From the NCBI RefSeq assembly GCF_003289965.1, contig NZ_QMBQ01000010.1:181093-245092 (forward strand): DNA of 64,000 bases, read 5' to 3'. This DNA is from Mesorhizobium atlanticum (GTDB taxonomy: Bacteria; Pseudomonadota; Alphaproteobacteria; Rhizobiales; Rhizobiaceae). A program made the translations under genes and the position numbers. The notes under the pieces were generated by a model. That model was not told the DNA's origin. It was given only the letters and a program-made list of their open reading frames with translations, and made no database searches. Positions 61,590 through 64,000 of the stretch are shown piece by piece (position 1 is the first letter of the stretch; every line of letters begins with the position of its first letter).

Positions 61590-61765
61590 ACGAGCCTAAC
61601 TGGATCGCGCGAAGGGCCTTTTGGCTGGTCCGCGCGATCCTTTCGCCTTGCATATGGTCGCTTCGGACGCTCACGAAGCCTTCAAATGTTGCTGATCGTG
61701 CATGGCGGCGCAATTTTTCGGCATGCCGCGCGTTATCATGGGCGAACCTTCAGGAGGAGGTTGGC

Positions 61766-62119
61766 ATGAAACAGTTCCTGCTTGCCTCGGCGACCGCGCT
61801 CGCCGGCGTGGTTGTCATCGTCGCGCCTGCGGACGCAGGCAATGTGTTCCTCGGCGGCAGCTATTTCGACTACGGCCCCTTCGGCGATTTTTACGACAGT
61901 TACAACCACGCTCCGGTCTACGGTTCCTATTGGGGCGGCTCCTATCTTGATGACGGGCCAGGCTACGGCCCAACCTACGGCAACGACTATGACGGCGGCT
62001 ATGTCGCCGCGCCGTCCCGCCATCATGTCGTAAGCCGCGGCCGCCATTGCCGGATCGAAATGGTGAGAACCCGCGGCGGTGGGCACCGGTTCACGCGGCA
62101 GGTGCGTGTCTGCGGCTAA
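61766..62119 (+). CDS. Tyr/Gly-rich small secreted protein, paralogue 2
   Basis: Predicted 117 residues. Signal peptide MKQFLLASATALAGVVVIVA ending ADA, then a Gly/Tyr/Asp-rich low-complexity region (GPGYGPTYGNDYDGGY) and the C-terminal module RHCRIEMVRTRGGGHRF ending QVRVCG. The leader sequence before the ATG (CAGGAGGAGGTTGGC) is nearly the same as that of the gene at 62350. The stop TAA is part of a family B-like repeat. Confidence 0.75.
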   Translation: MKQFLLASATALAGVVVIVAPADAGNVFLGGSYFDYGPFGDFYDSYNHAPVYGSYWGGSYLDDGPGYGPTYGNDYDGGYVAAPSRHHVVSRGRHCRIEMVRTRGGGHRFTRQVRVCG

Positions 62120-62215
62120 AGCGCGTCGCGCTGAACCGGATTCAGGCGACGCGCTTTAAGTCTTTGTTTTGATGCATGTCGTTGTCCCAGAACCGCTGCG
62201 CACTTCTGGGCGACA
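62116..62215 (+). repeat. family B-like repeat and second hairpin
   Basis: CTAAAGCGCGTCGC and its complement GCGACGCGCTTTAA flank an inner CTGAACCGGATTCAG hairpin (62116-62160). A second imperfect hairpin ATGCATGTCG...CGACATGCAT (62170-62215) follows. The first bases form the stop codon of the upstream gene. Confidence 0.8.
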
Positions 62216-62349
62216 TGCATTTGCCTCTTCGCCGCCAGGAACCAGGCATGGCTTCAAATCCGGTGATTTTTCGCACAAAGCCCACAGCCCGCTGGCAGCT
62301 TTTCGGCTTGTAAAGCGTTGTCAATGCGAACCCTCAGGAGGAGGTTGCC

Positions 62350-62673
62350 ATGAAAAAGCTTCTACTTGCCTCGGTGATCGCCGTCGCGTCAGCGGCGGCG
62401 ACGGTCGCGCCGGCGGATGCGCGCGTGTTTTTCGGCATCGGCATAGGCCCGCCCGGCGGTTACTACGACTACGGGCCGCCGCCCTTCTACCGCCCGTACT
62501 ATGGCTACCGCGACTATTATGACGATTACTACCCGAGCTACGTGGTCCGCTACCCGCACTATCGGTACTACCGGTACCACAGGTACTATTACGTCTATCA
62601 CCACCGGCACCACCATCACCACTACTGGTACCACCATAGGCACCACCACCACCGGCACTACTACAGGTACTAG
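62350..62673 (+). CDS. Tyr/His-rich small secreted protein, paralogue 3
   Basis: Predicted 107 residues. Signal peptide MKKLLLASVIAVASAAATVA ending ADA, almost the same as in paralogue 1. The mature chain is dominated by Tyr and His (YYDYGPPPFYRPYYGY, then runs of HHRHHHHHYW), and the two-cysteine module is missing. Metal binding is plausible from composition. AGGAGGAGG precedes the ATG. Confidence 0.75.
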   Translation: MKKLLLASVIAVASAAATVAPADARVFFGIGIGPPGGYYDYGPPPFYRPYYGYRDYYDDYYPSYVVRYPHYRYYRYHRYYYVYHHRHHHHHYWYHHRHHHHRHYYRY

Positions 62674-62688
62674 GTGGCGGGCGGCTGG

Positions 62689-62719
62689 CCAATCTCCCCC
62701 CTCTCGTGGGGGAGATTGG
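62689..62719. repeat. family C palindrome
   Basis: CCAATCTCCCCC-CTCTCGT-GGGGGAGATTGG: perfect 12-bp arms, 16 bases after the stop of paralogue 3. The longest copy of family C here. Confidence 0.82.
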
Positions 62720-62785
62720 CACTTCGCGCGGCTTGCAAATCCTTCCCGGCATGCCATCTAACTTACCGGCATCCAGGAGAATCAC

Positions 62786-64000
62786 GTGACGCAGCGAAGC
62801 GGCAGCGCCGACCTGCCGCTGCATGGCGGGCGGGTTCCGAAGTGGCTGGGCGAGCGCATGACCAAGCTCGGCGCGGTGCTGTGCGAGGCGATCATCCACC
62901 ATTACGGCCGCGACGAGCTTTTGCGGCGTCTCGCCCATCCCTTCTGGTTCCAGTCCTTCGGCGCCGTGATGGGCATGGACTGGCACTCCTCCGGCATCAC
63001 CACTTCCGTCATCGGCGCGCTGAAGCGCGGGCTGAACCCGATGGCCGGCGAGCTCGGCATCCATGTCTGCGGCGGGCGCGGCGCGCATTCGCGCAAGACG
63101 CCGGGCGAATTGCTGGCCATCGGCGAGCGCGTCGGCCTGGACGGCGATGCCCTCGCCACCGCCAGCCGGCTGGTGGCCAAGGTGGACAGCGCCGCCGTGC
63201 AGGACGGCTACGACCTCTACCTGCACGGCTTCATCGTCGCCGATGACGGGCGCTGGGTGGTGGTGCAGCAAGGCATGAACGGCGACGCCCGCCAGGCGCG
63301 CCGCTACCACTGGCTCTCGGAAGGCTTGACCAGCTTCGTCGACCAGCCGCATGCGGCGATCGAGGGCGAGCGCCAGGGCGAGATCATCAACCTCACCGAC
63401 CATCGCGCCGAAAAAGCGCGCGGCGGCCAGGTCGAGCTGCTCAAGACGATGAGCCCGGAAAAGATCCTGAGCGAGCTTGCCGTGCTGGAGCCTCAACCCG
63501 AGCCGGAGCCTGCCGCGCAGCCGCTGCTGCCCAACCTCGTCATGCCGGCGCATCACGACGTGCGCGAAAGCGATATCGTCATGCGCCGCCTGCACGGCAA
63601 CATCGCCTCGGCGATCGAAAGCGGCCCGAAGGATTTTCCCGAATTGCTCTTGGTGCCCGGCGTCGGCCCGCGCACGGTGCGGGCGCTGGCCATGGTCTCG
63701 GAAGTGGTGCACGGCGCGCCCTACCGCTTCTCCGACCCGGCGCGCTTCTCGCTCGCCCACGGCGGCAAGGACCGCCACCCCTTCCCGGTGCCGCTGAAGG
63801 TCTATGACGAGACGATTTCGGTGCTGAAATCAGCGGTGGGCAAGGCGAAGCTCGGGCGGAGTGAGGAGTTGGAGGCGCTGCGAAGGCTGGATGGGGAGTC
63901 ACGCCGGATGGAGCGGTATGTGACGGGGCCGAGCCTGAAGGAGATCGTGGCGGGGGAAATGGACCAGTCGCATTTGTTGGGGGGAAGGAGTGTGTTTGGG
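62786..64000 (+). CDS. DUF763 domain protein, truncated by the window edge
   Basis: At least 405 residues from a GTG start with CAGGAG upstream. Conserved blocks: ADLPLHGGRVPKWLGERMTK, HPFWFQSFGAVMGMDWHSSG, GIHVCGGRGAHSRKTPGEL, WVVVQQGMN and HYHWLS-like RRYHWLSEG. A helix-hairpin-helix-like segment LLVPGVGPRTVRALAM lies near residue 290, hinting at nucleic-acid binding. DUF763 has no established function. The end lies beyond 64000. Confidence 0.85.
   Translation, partial: MTQRSGSADLPLHGGRVPKWLGERMTKLGAVLCEAIIHHYGRDELLRRLAHPFWFQSFGAVMGMDWHSSGITTSVIGALKRGLNPMAGELGIHVCGGRGAHSRKTPGELLAIGERVGLDGDALATASRLVAKVDSAAVQDGYDLYLHGFIVADDGRWVVVQQGMNGDARQARRYHWLSEGLTSFVDQPHAAIEGERQGEIINLTDHRAEKARGGQVELLKTMSPEKILSELAVLEPQPEPEPAAQPLLPNLVMPAHHDVRESDIVMRRLHGNIASAIESGPKDFPELLLVPGVGPRTVRALAMVSEVVHGAPYRFSDPARFSLAHGGKDRHPFPVPLKVYDETISVLKSAVGKAKLGRSEELEALRRLDGESRRMERYVTGPSLKEIVAGEMDQSHLLGGRSVFG

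Noticed and set aside
61272..62673. His- and Tyr-rich tracts considered as a short tandem DNA repeat or CRISPR-like array
   Set aside because: The periodicity is at the protein level with signal peptides and ribosome-binding sites. There is no regular repeat-spacer pattern.

Overview
This is a gene-dense, GC-rich (clearly above 60% by eye) bacterial chromosome segment from an alphaproteobacterium of the order Rhizobiales, most likely Mesorhizobium or a close relative. That placement is inference. It rests on the protein families (GINT-like formyl transferase, DUF1127, SmoS-type polyol dehydrogenase, small conserved rhizobial proteins), the frequent ATGA start/stop overlaps, and the dispersed palindromic repeats scattered between genes. 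I saw no rRNA, tRNA, CRISPR array, insertion sequence or phage gene.

Left edge to 3.6 kb: a truncated Wzz/GumC-type polysaccharide chain-length gene diverges from a putative glycan-modifying protein and an FAD monooxygenase. 4.0-12.8 kb: a sugar-alcohol catabolic locus. LacI regulator, zinc dehydrogenase, SDR dehydrogenase and ABC-type binding protein lie on the minus strand. A PfkB kinase, a GatZ/KbaZ-family tagatose-6-phosphate 4-epimerase and an aldo/keto reductase lie on the plus strand. The set matches the D-altritol/galactitol to D-tagatose to fructose-6-phosphate route described in Agrobacterium, but no permease or ATPase gene is present here.

12.9-24.4 kb: small secreted proteins, GST, FMO-like oxidoreductase, a DUF922 protease-like protein, two TolB/TPR regulators with different DNA-binding heads (LuxR and winged helix), an MFS transporter and a Kef-type antiporter with a USP domain. 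24.6-31.2 kb: a DUF2270 membrane protein and a minus-strand run (VOC dioxygenase-like, sulfotransferase, ECF sigma factor with SnoaL-like tail, AhpD-like protein, amidase). 31.4-35.1 kb: a SARP/hydrolase/pseudo-cyclase fusion, an aldo/keto reductase and a TetR regulator. 35.6-39.4 kb: a three-subunit molybdenum hydroxylase (aldehyde oxidoreductase type). 39.5-46.8 kb: quinone reductase-like protein with divergent LysR, a diguanylate cyclase and an NfeD/slipin pair.

47-55 kb is a loose region of very small genes. It holds a His-rich secreted protein, two tiny one-helix membrane proteins (33 and 40 residues), an iron-permease-like protein, an MFS exporter beside a frameshifted LysR gene, a DnaJ-zinc-finger-like protein, and a 30-residue gene resembling a lasso-type RiPP precursor next to an unknown protein. 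55-64 kb: RidA, PhnA-like protein, an OatA-type acyltransferase carrying two palindromic repeats inserted in frame, a cupin, a probable small RNA with an intrinsic terminator, an AI-2E family protein, three paralogous Tyr/His/Gly-rich secreted proteins, and a truncated DUF763 protein at the right edge.

The main observations for follow-up are the orphan RiPP-like precursor, the in-frame repeat insertions, repeats that supply the stop codons of neighbouring genes, the three-domain fusion with a degenerate cyclase, the permease-less polyol locus with operator-like palindromes, and the small RNA candidate.
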